Positions 1 through 11,274 of a stretch of DNA of 64,000 nucleotides are shown here, piece after piece. This stretch comes from Sepiola atlantica. Taxonomy: Eukaryota; Mollusca; Cephalopoda; Sepiida; Sepiolidae. Position numbers and translations under genes: made by a program. The stretch spans positions 81,735,714-81,799,713 of the forward strand of contig OY744517.1 of the NCBI GenBank assembly GCA_963556195.1, written 5' to 3'. The notes below the pieces were generated by a model that saw only the letters and a program-made list of their open reading frames with translations, did no database searches and was not told the origin of the DNA. Position 1 is the first letter of the stretch; each line of letters opens with the position of its first letter.

Positions 1-117
1 CAGTCTTCTATACTTACCAGTCCTCTTGCCCTTTCGTTTCTCTTCACGTAGAGTCTGTTTGTATCGTCTTTTGGATGTAGTGCATTGTGCATAGTCATTA
101 ATTTTCTAGTCCTATGG

Positions 118-118
118 T

Positions 119-150
<32 letters not shown>

Positions 151-172
151 TTATTTTTTTTATTATTATTAC
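118..172. repeat. (TTA)n microsatellite
   Basis: Nearly pure TTA/ATT repeat with T-run interruptions about 300 bp upstream of the LRRC59 start. The rest of 1-482 is AT-rich and shows no recognisable gene; it should contain the LRRC59 5' UTR and promoter, but no clear core promoter element stands out. Confidence 0.85.
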
Positions 173-482
173 GGTTTTACTGTTTATGCTTTTTAAAATG
201 TCACATGTATATTGTTTCATTTTTATTTTATTTTTTAGAAATTGTATTTTTAAGTGTTATAATTATATCCCTGTTGAGCATCCGTAGTCAAAAAAAAAGA
301 AAAGAAAACCAGAGATTCTATTATTAGTCGTCCAATGATTTCCACTTCCGGTTGATACGTGTAACAAAACGTGCGTTTCTCAAAGAAGCTTGTTATGTTG
401 GCAGAAAATACTCGCCGGTCGTCGCGTACCATCGAATTGTAAACGAAGAAAACCATAAGCACGAAAAACGGTAAAAAAAAAA

Positions 483-1442
483 ATGTCTAAATACAAAGAC
501 AAGCAGGAGGGTAAAGAACTCGACTTAAGTTTATGTAATTTGACAACCGTTAGCGTAAGAGACATCGGTCTATTATCGAAAGCCACGTCATTGAATTTGT
601 CTTACAACAAACTGACATGCCTTCCCAGCAATTTTCCTACGCTTAGCCATATTATTCGCTTGGATCTTAGCAACAACAGTCTCACTGAACTACCGCCGGA
701 TTTCGGTGCACTCGCCAACTTGCAGCATCTCGATTTGCTCAATAACCAACTGAAAACGTTACCGATTACTTTCGGAGATCTCCCCCGGTTGAAGTGGTTG
801 GACGTGAAAGGTAACCCGTTGGAGCCGGCCCTCGTTGAAGTCGCCGGCGACTGCCTAGACGATACGGAATGCCGGCGGTGCGCCAGTGAGATGCTGGTCT
901 ACATGAAACAGATCCAAGTGGAGATTCGCAAGAAACAGATGGAAAGTGCACGCAAACACCAAGTGAAGGCCGCGGCCCGCGAAGCCCTTAAAAAGAACAA
1001 GCAAAAGGCCGAAAAGATGATCGAGAAGGAGAAACGTCGACAAGATTACGAAAGCAAAAAAGCCGCATCTATAAAGGAGAAGGCCTTAAGAAAGGCGATG
1101 CGGGCAAATGAATTGAAAAATAACGCGACCGCGAATAATGATTTAAATCCTTCTGAAAACGCATCTACCAAATCTTCAGAATCGAATTCGACGAAGTCTA
1201 AATCGCAACGTTCTACCCGAAAAACTAATAATAATAATAGCAACAATGTTAAAAACAAGAAAAAAGGGAATCGGACGAAGACTTGGTGCGGTTTGTTTGC
1301 AGTAGTGTTGGCTTTTGTGATGGTCATCATCGCGGTGATTGTTAGTCGAAATGTTGGAGTGGACAGTAACAAACTGTTATTGCATATCCAACAGAAAGCT
1401 GAACATATACTTACAGCGGCAAAGAAAATGACCAAAATTTAA
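483..1442 (+). CDS. LRRC59: Leucine-rich repeat-containing protein 59 (LRRC59), intronless
   Basis: Predicted ER/nuclear-envelope tail-anchored protein, 319 aa; the human protein is 307 aa. In LRRC59 the LRR domain and coiled coil face the cytosol; the family is linked to ribosome binding and nuclear import of FGF1. The sequence shows about four LRRs (residues 35-112; [15 protein letters not shown] and [15 protein letters not shown] are typical), a cysteine-containing cap ([14 protein letters not shown], 121-134), a Lys/Glu/Arg-rich coiled coil (about 135-210), an Asn/Ser/Lys linker, and one hydrophobic segment (268-288) followed by a short lumenal tail. ELDLSL near the N terminus and the QHLDLLNN motif agree with vertebrate LRRC59 as I remember it. 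The start follows an A-rich leader. The whole frame is open in one exon, whereas the human gene has several exons, so this may be an intron-poor lineage form or an old intact retrocopy. No degraded codons are seen. Confidence 0.95.
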   Translation: MSKYKDKQEGKELDLSLCNLTTVSVRDIGLLSKATSLNLSYNKLTCLPSNFPTLSHIIRLDLSNNSLTELPPDFGALANLQHLDLLNNQLKTLPITFGDLPRLKWLDVKGNPLEPALVEVAGDCLDDTECRRCASEMLVYMKQIQVEIRKKQMESARKHQVKAAAREALKKNKQKAEKMIEKEKRRQDYESKKAASIKEKALRKAMRANELKNNATANNDLNPSENASTKSSESNSTKSKSQRSTRKTNNNNSNNVKNKKKGNRTKTWCGLFAVVLAFVMVIIAVIVSRNVGVDSNKLLLHIQQKAEHILTAAKKMTKI

Positions 1443-1732
1443 AAATATATATATATTTTTGCATTTACATAAACAATTTTTTTTTGTTGGTATTTTTTTT
1501 AAATTATGGGAACTCCTTTAAAAACCAACAACTCCGTTTAAGGAAGTTATCTCCCTTATTCAATTATCGTTCAGTTTCGAAAGTTCATTTCATAAAATCT
1601 TTTGAAAAAACTGACTTGTATATGACTGAAGCGAGTGATAAAAAAAAAAGATGATTTTATAAAATCACTCCTGTCTTCATTCAGTGAGATTGAAGGGATC
1701 CTACGAAGATTTTTTTTTAAAAATAAATAATG
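1443..1732. other. LRRC59 3' flank
   Basis: AT-rich sequence after the LRRC59 stop. AATAAA at 1722-1727 could serve as a poly(A) signal. A weak imperfect inverted repeat lies around 1585-1680. No gene seen. Confidence 0.4.
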
Positions 1733-1842
1733 GGTGCTTCTACAGAATTTGAACCGAACCAAACCGATTTTTGCCGAACAAAATCTAAAACTTTGGTTAG
1801 GATTAAAAAGAAACAGTTCGGTTCAAATTCTGTAGAAGTACC
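1733..1842. mobile_element. Short palindromic MITE, GGTGCTTCTAC termini
   Basis: 110-bp element. The left end GGTGCTTCTACAGAATTTG is mirrored by an end reading CAAATTCTGTAGAAGTACC. Flanking octamers AAATAATG and AAATCATG agree at 7 of 8 positions, consistent with an 8-bp target duplication of hAT type. A second copy lies at 49169-49282. The following 1843-2251 shows nothing recognisable. Confidence 0.7.
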
Positions 1843-2259
1843 AAATCATGTTTTCCTTTGTTTAGGAGCACAAATGAACCATAATACTTGATTTGGGGGG
1901 CAAAGGTGCATTATAGTTAACACAAAAACAAATTTACAACAAATAACTTCTACCAAACACAAGAAAATTTAATCTATCAACCTGCATAACTTTCAGTTTT
2001 GACACTTTGTGTTTCTTTTTGTTTTGTTTTCAGATTTTGTATTTTTCTTAGAAGGCTTGTAAAATTAAGGGAATCAAGATGGATGCTGTAATTTACTTTA
2101 TGTGAAGGTTCGATGTCGTATATTTAACAATTGAAAAGTCGAAAATTAAACACAAATACAACTAATAACTGTCACCAATCGGTGGAAAATTTAATTTTTA
2201 ACCGATTTACATATTTTAACTTACTGGAAACTGTGTTGAAGTTCTTTATAAATACTTTG

Positions 2260-2839
2260 GGCTCTTGTATAGATCGGGTACACGGCGAAATTTATTTTAG
2301 AAGAGTTCCAATGGTGTAAAGGCAAATAACTCTCTTTTTTTAGTATACAATGTCTCCGAAAATGGAAAATCCATTTCTTAAATAAGAAGTCATGCAAATT
2401 CAATTAATAGAACATTTTTCGAAGAAATAACAATTTGAGAAAATCAACAGTATATTGATAGAACATTTCTTGAAGAAAATAGAATTTGGGAAAATCAACA
2501 GTATATTTTTTCATTTCAAAACCAGCAAAACGAACAGTCGTATTGTTTGGATTAACAGATTTGATTTTTTTTATAGTTTAAAATATTAAATTATCGCAGA
2601 TATTTTTTTGTTATTGGGATTAATGTGGCGGCATCTCTGGACGGGACCGTCACTAAAAAATCCGATTTAGTGTCCTTTTCATAGCCACCAAAAACCCAAA
2701 GTTATCGTGGAATACGGCCGGTATTATATTTACGACGTGAAAGTATGTACTTAAAAAAAGAGAGTTGTCTGCCCCTTCTTACACCATTGGAACTCTTCTA
2801 AAATAAATTTCGGCTGTGTACTCAATCTATACAAGAGCC
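2260..2839. mobile_element. 580-bp MITE, copy 1, 8-bp TSD ATACTTTG
   Basis: Terminal inverted repeats of about 60 bp start GGCTCTTGTATAGATCGGG and end in the complement ATCTATACAAGAGCC. The element is flanked by perfect direct repeats ATACTTTG at 2252-2259 and 2840-2847. The interior has two tandem AATCAACAGTATAT units and no coding capacity. Related copies are at 25118-25652 and 49755-50317, each with its own perfect 8-bp duplication. The TSD length fits hAT, P or Merlin superfamilies. Confidence 0.88.
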
Positions 2840-2847
2840 ATACTTTG

Positions 2848-3311
2848 CATACTTTCGGCCTCACATTGTCGTCAATTTTGTCTTAATAGTTTCAAAACTG
2901 AAAAGCTCTGCAGGCTGATTGCTTGCTTTTGGTAAAAGTTATTCGTTTTAAACGTGTATTTTTATCACCCCGTTTTTAAATACACTTTTGCTGATTTTTG
3001 CATTTAAATTTTAATTGAACAAAGTGACTGTATACGCAAGGATAATCTTGCGTGTACAGTGGTTACTGTTCCCAACTACGACCGAACCTAATTTTATGTT
3101 TTGCATACTAAAATAATTATAAATGGTTATTCCAACTTTAATTGAAATTAACATAGTTGGTTTTTATTTTAAATTTTCGAATTGTAAGAATGAAGGACAT
3201 CATTTTGATGACTAATCGACAAGAGATGATAATTTGGCACTGGACTAATCATGAAAAAGATATTAATACAATGTAAGACACATATGTTATGTTTTAGATT
3301 TATTGTCAATG
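2848..3311. other. AT-rich, no gene seen
   Basis: Contains only a short imperfect palindrome near 3030-3060 (TACGCAAGGATAATCTTGCG). Nothing else recognisable. Confidence 0.4.
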
Positions 3312-3320
3312 AAGACATTC

Positions 3321-3918
3321 GGCAGATGCGAAGAACACGGAGGAACGCTGGCTTCTGGTGGAAAAAGGTTGAAGAAAGTGTCTACGGATGCCTGAAAGTG
3401 ATACAACAATTTTTTTTATTCATATTAATTTCAGACTTTTCTTTCATCATTTTCTAATAATTAACATAATATAGACTATTTGGAAAATAATTTATTTGAT
3501 TGTTTTCAAAACTTTTTTTAAAATTTCATTGAAGAAAATAAACAAAATAGAATTATTTTTTTTATTATTTTCTTTTTTTTTAAAATATTTACTGAAAATG
3601 TTTTTTTGGTTTTTTTTTTTTTTGGAGGGTTAGGGCATTTCCATTTCTAAGAAAAAAGTTTGATTCCGGAAGTTACTCCATTTCCAAGAAAAAAGGTTTT
3701 CACTATTATTAAAAAAATGTTTTGAATAAATAAAATAAAAACAAATAAATTATTTTTCAAATAGTCTGTATTATGTTAATTATTAGATTATGATGAAAGG
3801 AAAGTCTGAAATTAATATGAATAAAAAAAAAAATTGTATCACTTTCAGGCATCCGTAGACACTTTCTTCAACGTTTTTCCACTGGAAGCCAGCGTTCCTA
3901 GGTGTTCTTCGCATTTGC
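3321..3918. mobile_element. Foldback element with ~170-bp arms and 9-bp TSD
   Basis: The left arm (about 3321-3500) and right arm (about 3745-3918) are inverted copies; landmarks are GAAGAACAC, CTACGGATGCCTGAAAGTG and their complements. Direct repeats AAGACATTC flank it at 3312-3320 and 3919-3927. A 9-bp TSD is typical of Mutator-like elements, so a MULE-derived foldback is likely. No transposase. Confidence 0.75.
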
Positions 3919-4013
3919 AAGACATTCTAACACTAAAAATGGTAAACATTGCTCTATATGCAACGTTATATTTCGTATACACTGACTGTATACATAGTAC
4001 TGGCCTTAATTCA

Positions 4014-4195
4014 AGCTAGAAAGCACTTTCTATTCGCCATTTTAAAGCCATCAAAATCACTTGAATTTCGAACCACAGTACTATATACAAAATCGGTCAT
4101 TTAAATACATTATTTTAACTGTTCACATTGTAACTATTCGAAATTCAAGTGATTTTAAAGCCTTTAAAATGTCGATTAGAAACTAATTTCTGGCT
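4014..4195. repeat. Inverted repeat / short MITE
   Basis: Arms of about 55 bp include AATCACTTGAATTTCGA and its complement TCGAAATTCAAGTGATT, with a spacer of about 65 bp. Flanking TTAATT occurs on both sides, a possible short TSD. Confidence 0.6.
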
Positions 4196-4459
4196 TTAAT
4201 TAAAGTTTAAATGTATTATGGTGTATGTGTGCTCCTAAAATGAAAACGTACATTTTCAAACGTATCCAAATCGCATCAAAGGACAAATGGTTTGGCTCGA
4301 TATCCCAACAACAAAAATGCTTTAAAAGAAAAGAAAAAAAGAAAAAAAAAAGCTAAAAATATATACCCTCACTGAGATTATTACACTACTCAACATGTGT
4401 CCTTGTATATCATCAGATAATTACATTTTATTTTTTAAAACGTGCTATAAAAAATTTTT

Positions 4460-4562
4460 GGTGCTTCTCCAGGAGATTAGGACCCGAGCTAACTTTGGAC
4501 CCATTGTTAGGGTCAAGGTTGGTGGTCAAAGTTAGCTCGGGTCCTAATCTGAAAAAGTACCC
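4460..4562. repeat. Short hairpin MITE with GGTGCTTCT-like ends
   Basis: A perfect 24-bp inverted repeat (4474-4497 and 4527-4550; core GGACCCGAGCTAACTTTG) lies inside ends reading GGTGCTTCT and AAGTACC. It resembles the termini of the 1733 and 49169 elements. Confidence 0.6.
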
Positions 4563-5435
4563 TTTTAAATTCTTGTTGAAATTATTGAAAAAAAAACAAA
4601 AACAAAAATGACTGCAGTTAAATGAAATATTGAATTATAATCCTGAATGCTAATAAATTTATTTTCAAAACAGCACCCAGTTAAATTTTTAGTTCATTCT
4701 ATTGACTTGTTTTTTACCTTGTTTCATAAATTCACACAATGTGGACATTCATTTTACTGAATAACGTCTTCTCTTATCAAAGATTATTATCTCTTTGACT
4801 AATGACACACACACACACACCTTCACATCAGCTAATATGCATATATACTTGATTAGGCATTTTAAACACTTGATATATCACATAAACGTGTTAACTTTAA
4901 CATTATTCAGAAATTGTTAAAATAAATAAATCAAAGTGTTTACTTGCTTTTTAGTATAAAATCTGTTTTTAAAACCTATTTGTTTCTTGAAGCTATTTTA
5001 AATCTGATAATCTATTTTACAAAACCATAGATGTACACAGGCATGAAAAAAGTAAATAGACGCCCCACAAAAATAATTAATGTTTAAAGTTTCTGCTTCC
5101 TTAGCCAACGGCCAGCACTCGGTCATACAAAGCATACATATTAATTATAAATAAAACCTTATGCAATACACTCTCTTATCAAATTCATTTCATGTCAGAA
5201 TTATATTTTGGTAATAAATTATTAAGGAGTTACTTTTCCCAGACCCTGTATACATGATAAAATTTTAAAAAACAGGGTTGTGAAGTCTGTAACCTAAATG
5301 CTTGACTCCACAAGTCTGCTAGAGTGAGTATACATTTTAACAGTTTATTTATTATAGTTCGTTCAAGAATAAACTTAGAACTGCAATCAGTACGGCCACA
5401 AGAGTGGAGGCAGCTTGAGCAAAATTTTGTGAGTT
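4563..5435. other. AT-rich, no gene seen
   Basis: Holds a short (AC)n tract at about 4806-4821 and otherwise anonymous AT-rich sequence. Confidence 0.4.
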
Positions 5436-5905
5436 GTTGCCTCTGATAACATCACATGCTGTCCCTCTCTACATCTGAGGTAAGTTGTATATCAGCTGTG
5501 TCAGGAGCGGCATGTTATATGGCAGTGAATGCCCGTCTGCAGCACAATGACATATCTACGATCAGATGGATCTGCAATGTGAAATCTGACCAAACTCAAC
5601 ACGTCAGGTCAGAGGATTTGTTAAAAGCACTACACTTGCCCAGCATGGAAGTCATCTTAAGGATGAATCGATTACCCTGATATGATCATGTGGAACGTTC
5701 ATCTTCCTGGATAAACTGTTGCAGAAGCATGAATGTCCTAAATTGCAGAAAGGTTGACCAACCAAGGAAAGCTTGGAAGCAAGTTATTAGACAAGACTAC
5801 AGAGTAGAATTTGGAGACTGCTGACCTGCTGAACCGTGAGAAGTGGAGAATGAGCTTGCGTAATATCAGACAACGTCTGACCCCTAAACGTGACGTTAAA
5901 TGAAG
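5436..5905 (+). pseudogene. LINE 3'-end remnant (RT C-terminal region)
   Basis: The reading frame contains NVKSDQTQHVRSEDLLKAL and MEVILRMNRL. After a stop it continues through frame breaks with HVERSSSWIN, RKAWKQVIRQD and later SDP. This order (CNVK...VILR.NRL.W.GHVER...W..VIRQD) is characteristic of the C-terminal tail of non-LTR retrotransposon polyproteins. A second fragment of the same family lies at 57229-57425. It is 5'-truncated and broken by stops. Confidence 0.7.
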
Positions 5906-7653
5906 AGAAGTAGAAGAATCCAGCAATTGGACAATATTCCTCAGTTAAGCATTTTATTGGAAAGAATTTCATGTATTTATTAGTTTTGATCTTTGAGAAA
6001 ATACTAAACTTTTTGTACAGCCCTTCTTTGGGGTCAAGGGTGCTGTTTGCTTCTTGTGGTCAAAGGTTATGATGTCTCCGGATGCCTGTCTTTCTAACAG
6101 GTATGAAACCTATTCATGCAGGTAAAAAAAAGAGACTATATTAACGATTGATCCGTTTTTTATGAGTTGCTTCTGTCTCGATCAGCCCCACATGCATCTA
6201 AATGTCCCTATCTAGCAGGATCCTACATGATACATGTTTTCTTACTAAATTCTGATCTGCAACTGTTTTAACTTCAACTCCTATGTCACATGATTAAATT
6301 AACCAATCCGCTTCTAGCCCTTCATACATGGGGATGGATGAAGCTGTAGTGGATAAAGGCCAAGTCAAAAGTAATGATAAAGTCGATCCGTACAGAATAT
6401 ATCAACTTTTTCACGTCTTGTTGAACAACCAAATATAAAGAGTTATATATTCAAAGGATCTAGACGAAAAAAGTGTTGTTCTGTCCGCATGTGTGTAAAC
6501 TTGAATTCGTAAGACTGTGGCAAGTTGTCACTATATTTAAAAGTCCATGATTGACTTCTGTTGTTTGCTGAGATGCCAGTAGCCAAGGGCTACGGCCAGA
6601 GTTCATTTGCCCACCAAGAGTATGTGCAGCAGACCTTGTTGTGAATGACATAGGTTCCTATAGCAAGTTGAGCCTCTCACTTATATAGATAACGCAAACA
6701 GGTGTCCACCTTCTACGGCAAACTCTTTCTGATTGGTTGAAGTCCGATATAGGCAACCAATCAGGATTGAATATTCTGATCCAATTAATATTAATTATTT
6801 AAACAAAATAAGCATCGATTATTGCATAGATCGTTTCTCTGGTGCTGTTGTTGTTGGAACTAGGGTTCCACAAAGCTATGGTCAAACTCTATCAACCTTA
6901 CCTGAATATCCTTTTCTATTTGGCAAATAATTCTACACTTCAAAAACCTTACTGCCAAGTAATACGTAACTAACTTAGTTCCAGTACAGTCGATGTTGAC
7001 TTGATAAAACATTTATGAAATTGAAACAGGATTTGTTTTTTAAATGTCACCCTTTATTAAATCCAAAGGATTAAAAAATAGTTTCGGCAAAGTTACATTT
7101 TATGCATCCGTAGCCTAAAATGGCTAAATATTAAATATTATATATCCATTATAAAACAGAAACATTGTCAAACACATACTGTATTTTGCATCTTATTTGT
7201 TCTAATAATGGAACATTTAAAAAGTTGACAATCAAGGGAGGCGCGAGAGCGCTCTATCCCTTAATAGACTTCACGAATGGCCTATGCTGGCAATCTCATT
7301 TCTTTGATCAATCATAACTCAAAAACCAATAAACCAAATTAGTTAAAACTTTGCACAAAATTTTTTATTTGATAGGTTCTATAAGTGTGTAGAATTTCAG
7401 CATCATTAGTCAAGGCAACCCAGAGATCCAGAAAGTTCAATCATGTTATCTGTGTGTATGTACGTACGTATGTGCCACCCTGTATCTCATCAACTATTTG
7501 CTGAATTCAGCTGATTTTTGGCAGAGATAGAGGTTTAGGGTTTAGTTGATGGCATTTTAATTTCAGTTTACCATATACCTTAGTTTTCCAGAAAATTCCA
7601 AAAAACCTTAAAAATGACCATTGTATTGAAGCATAGCCTTTACAAAAGTAGTG
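5906..7653. other. No gene seen
   Basis: Anonymous sequence. Around 7440-7500 a segment with GTACGTACGTATG resembles the leader zone of the Helitron-like repeats elsewhere in the window, but no ends were located. Confidence 0.35.
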
Positions 7654-8051
7654 ACATTCCGTGATAAATGCCAGTATACTGAAATCATATGCCCTTAATA
7701 GGGTTAAGATGAAAATTCATATGCACTAAATGTACAAAAGCAAGGAAATTCCCCAATTTTTACACTTTTATTGTCATTAAGAGTATGCGAGCACAATAGG
7801 GCTATGTATTTTACTGGTAGGAATTTTTCTTCAGCGCACCTCACACACTTCATCCACTCATGCATAGAGATTTATACTGTAGTGATGTGATAATGAAATG
7901 GTTTGGTTGATATGTAGTCATACCCTTAATGACAATAAAAGTGTAAAAATTTGGGAATTTCCTTGCTTTTGTACATTTAGTGTATATGAATTTTCATCTT
8001 GACCCTATTAAGGGCATATGATTTCAGTCTACTGGCATTTTTCATGGAATC
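7654..8051. repeat. Foldback element, ~135-bp arms
   Basis: The left arm (7654-7790) includes TGCCAGTATACTGAAATCAT and CTAAATGTACAAAAGCAAGG. The right arm (7920-8051) carries the complements CCTTGCTTTTGTACATTTAG and ATGATTTCAGTCTACTGGCA. The ~130-bp loop is non-coding. A non-autonomous DNA transposon is likely. Confidence 0.75.
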
Positions 8052-8824
8052 TTATATATACTATGTTTTGATATAAAAAAAAATAAAATTTAAACAAAAA
8101 ACAAAAAAATGTTTTTCTTATTGAAAGAAATTGATTTTTGGACTCAAAGGTTCAAAGGATCTAGACGATCTCATTATTTAGGTGGTCTTTAATATATTAC
8201 CAAAGCATGAAAGAAAGTTCCAGTTGTCTTCTACACCAAAATTGTTTCAGAAGTCGCAAAAATTTATCACCTACAAACATATTTTACTAAAAGGATCTTT
8301 TTTCATTCTCATACAATTTTTAGTGGATGAATGCTTTAACAAAAAAAATTTTTAATGTATTTTATTTTTTATTATGATCAATTATATACATTAAATTGAG
8401 CTGAGAAAAATAATTTTCTCATCAAAAGTTTTATTTCTGTCAAATTTATCTGCAGAAATGTTAATTCTCCAACTCATGAAATATAATGATTTTTATGCTG
8501 TTTATTTTTTTTAATTACATACCACAAAGCGTTTCTAATCACTTTATTTCATAGAACAATGTTTGAAGCAAGAATTATTCTCCATTTTTCTAAAACTGTA
8601 TCAAATATTTTTTTTTTGTTTTTCAAATCATATTATGGATGCTCATGATTACTTTTTTGTAAATCGAAGCATTCCACTATTTTTGTGTTTCTCTCTACTT
8701 TTTAAATAAATCTGGAGTTGATTCAGTCATTACCAGCATTTTTTTGTTATTGTTTGGTTGATTTTTTTTTGCTTTGTTTTTTGTGGGTTTTTTTAATATT
8801 CTTTTTCTTTTATATAAAAAAATA
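8052..8824. other. AT-rich, no gene seen
   Basis: Poly-T and poly-A rich sequence without open frames of note. Confidence 0.35.
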
Positions 8825-9056
8825 CTAGCTGGAATACCCATCCCATGACATGTTCATAATATTATAACAACCTTGGACCTTTTAACAACTGGAAGAAGTT
8901 TGACCCCAAAATATTTCAACGGATTCTAAAGCATATTATAATGGTGAAAATTGTGGGGTAAATAGACTTTACACAGTTGAATTTATGAGCTTAAAAAAAG
9001 TTCAATTTTCTAAAGTTAAGTTCCCATTTGGGAGAATTCATATAATTGTCTTTTAC
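8825..9056 (-). mobile_element. Helitron-like 3' terminus (minus orientation)
   Basis: On the minus strand the sequence ends GGGTATTCCAGCTAGT, a CTAG-T terminus (CTAG at 8825-8828) preceded by a small GGGAT/ATTCC stem. It resembles the ends at 33729, 42587 and 53258. The other end was not found, so the right limit is arbitrary. Confidence 0.4.
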
Positions 9057-9059
9057 CAA

Positions 9060-9128
9060 TGGTTTAGTAAGAAGGAAGAGGCGATTTTGCCGGTCCCGGC
9101 AAAATAGCCCTTTCCTTCTTACTAAACT
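9060..9128. repeat. Near-perfect hairpin
   Basis: GGTTTAGTAAGAAGGAA and GATTTTGCCGG are mirrored around 9095 by CCGGCAAAAT and TTCCTTCTTACTAAAC. A single related arm (CCGGCAAAATAGCC) recurs at about 9847, so 9060-9880 could be one rearranged element. Confidence 0.6.
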
Positions 9129-10326
9129 ATCGTCATAATTAGTTGTTATTCTGTCGGTTATTTTAATTTTTTGAATATAAAAGAAATATCTGCTTTTAAT
9201 ACAAAAAACATTAAAAGTAAAAATTAATTAAATGAACGAAAATATTACAGACAATTAGATTCTTTAGTCGGATTTAGAAGTAATTTGCGTCGAATAAAAA
9301 ATGTTTTAGTTATTTAAGAAAAAAAAATAGTTTTCATTCATTGATATAAAAAAAATAAATAACTCTTGTTAAGAAATCTGATTATTAAAATAATTACAGA
9401 TAAGTCCCTAAAGAAATTAAATCAGATATAATTTTTATAATTTCAGTTTTATAAACAGTCTGCAATTTTAAAACTGATTTTTCACTATCTTTTAAGATAA
9501 ATGTTTGAACTATTTCTCATCATTTCACTCGTTTTTATAAAGTTTTAAATTATTAAAAAAAAAATCACTGTTGACTATTCATCTTATAAAATGTTACATT
9601 ATTAAATAATTATTTACCCAATTTAAAAAAATATTTCTTTTTTATTGGAAAAATGTTGAAATAAAAATTATCTTTTTTACGTCGAGTAGATAGAAACAAA
9701 AGCATAAGTATTAAAGATTTGTTTATGTTTCCAGTTTCATTATCTTCGTTTAATTATTTCTTTTTATTGGAAAAATGATGAAATAAAACTTTAAAATGTT
9801 GACTCGTGAAATCTTCGCTGTAACAGTAAGGTTAACTAAACATGAGCCGGCAAAATAGCCTATTCGTAGTAAGAATAATCCCCCTACCCCCTACCTATTC
9901 AGTTTGCCATCTAATAGTTTGCAAATATTAACACGCCTCTCATATTAGTATAAATTTAGTATAGATTTGGCAAGTATTTTATGCTTTACTAATTTATTTT
10001 TACTATGTGTCTAATCGTAGCATTTTTTTACAAACTGTTTGCAACAATCAACGTTAACCTTTGAACTTCTTAATTAAATAATTGAAAATATTCTGACTTT
10101 TTGTAACTTAAGAATTACCCTCCCAGTTTAAAAATAAATTTCTAACCATGTCATGAATTCTTGATGACATATTTAATCTTTATATTTTTAGTTTATAATG
10201 ATGGCACATTTAAAAAGAAAATTATGTTCTTCTCCAAAACATAAATAATTATAATAATACATTGTTTAAACAACATCCATAAGACATTCTTCTAATCAGG
10301 TAATTAGTAAGATTTGAAAATTATTG

Positions 10327-10330
<4 letters not shown>
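9129..10330. other. AT-rich, no gene seen
   Basis: Apart from the hairpin-related arm near 9847-9880, nothing is recognisable. Confidence 0.35.

Positions 10331-10371
<41 letters not shown>
10331..10371. repeat. (AT)n microsatellite
   Basis: About 20 uninterrupted TA units. Confidence 0.9.
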
Positions 10372-10375
<4 letters not shown>

Positions 10376-10478
10376 TTAATGACAATATATGTATTAGCAT
10401 ATACTATCAGTTCCTTTTACTTTGCAGTCTCCTTAAAAGATTCAGCTCGATGATTGTCAATTAGTGATAACAGAGCAA

Positions 10479-10646
10479 ATATAAGTCAGTTCATATTATA
10501 TTCCAATAACCATGGTTTTATTTTATTATTTTTATTATAGTAAAAAATATATCTCACAGAAATATTATGTATTTTGGAAATGTGAAATAATAAAAATAAT
10601 AAAATAAAACCATGGTTATTAGAATATAAAATGAACCTGACTTATA
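10479..10646. repeat. Inverted repeat, ~60-bp arms
   Basis: AATAACCATGGTTTTATTTT on the left and its complement around CCATGGTTATT on the right; the arms extend to AAGTCAG and CTGACTT. It abuts the Helitron-like copy that follows. Confidence 0.65.
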
Positions 10647-10652
10647 TATATA

Positions 10653-11274
10653 CGAGAAGAATACACGTCCCGTTCTAAGAGAGGTAAAATTAATCCCCTG
10701 AACAAAAGTTTTGCACCACTTTTATCTCCCTTTATGAAAATTAAAATGAAGATTTATGATACTAAACTTTATGTCTAGAATCCTTGTTCTAATTTTGATC
10801 AAAATTCGTTATACGATTTTGATTCTAGAAGATTTCTAAAATTTAAAACTTTAGCTTCAGAAGTCTTAAAAAGAAATTGAAATTCAAGGAATCTCGCTTA
10901 ATTGGCGTCTAATGACTATAGATCAAATTCAATGCAAATCTGAAATATTTGAATTTTCAATATGTGAGTTTGTGCCCATATATGCCTCATACACACCCTT
11001 TAAAATATTCCAAAGAAACTGAAATTTGGGGAATATTTATTAATTGATATCTAATACCTATTGTTAAAATTTCAGAAAAACTGGATGTGTCTAGATTTTC
11101 ATAAAGGGTTTCCACCCCTATCTCTTTGCATAAAACTAATTTAAACTCAATATAGCCCACATTACCCACCCTTACGCCTAGCAACTGTGTTCCAAAATGC
11201 ATAATTATTGGTTAATTAGTTTATGTGTGAATCCTGTAAATACAAATATGCATACCAAACTTTATATTGATAGA
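10653..11274 (-). mobile_element. Helitron-like non-autonomous element, degraded copy
   Basis: Minus-strand relative of 52672-53258. It starts TCTATCAATATAAAG (complement at 11274) and ends near GGACGTGTATTCTTCTCG, where the expected CTAG is mutated to CTCG. Several 20-40-bp blocks match the 52.7-kb copy (AAGTGGTGCAAAAC, ATTTTGATCAAAATT). No coding capacity. Confidence 0.55.
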
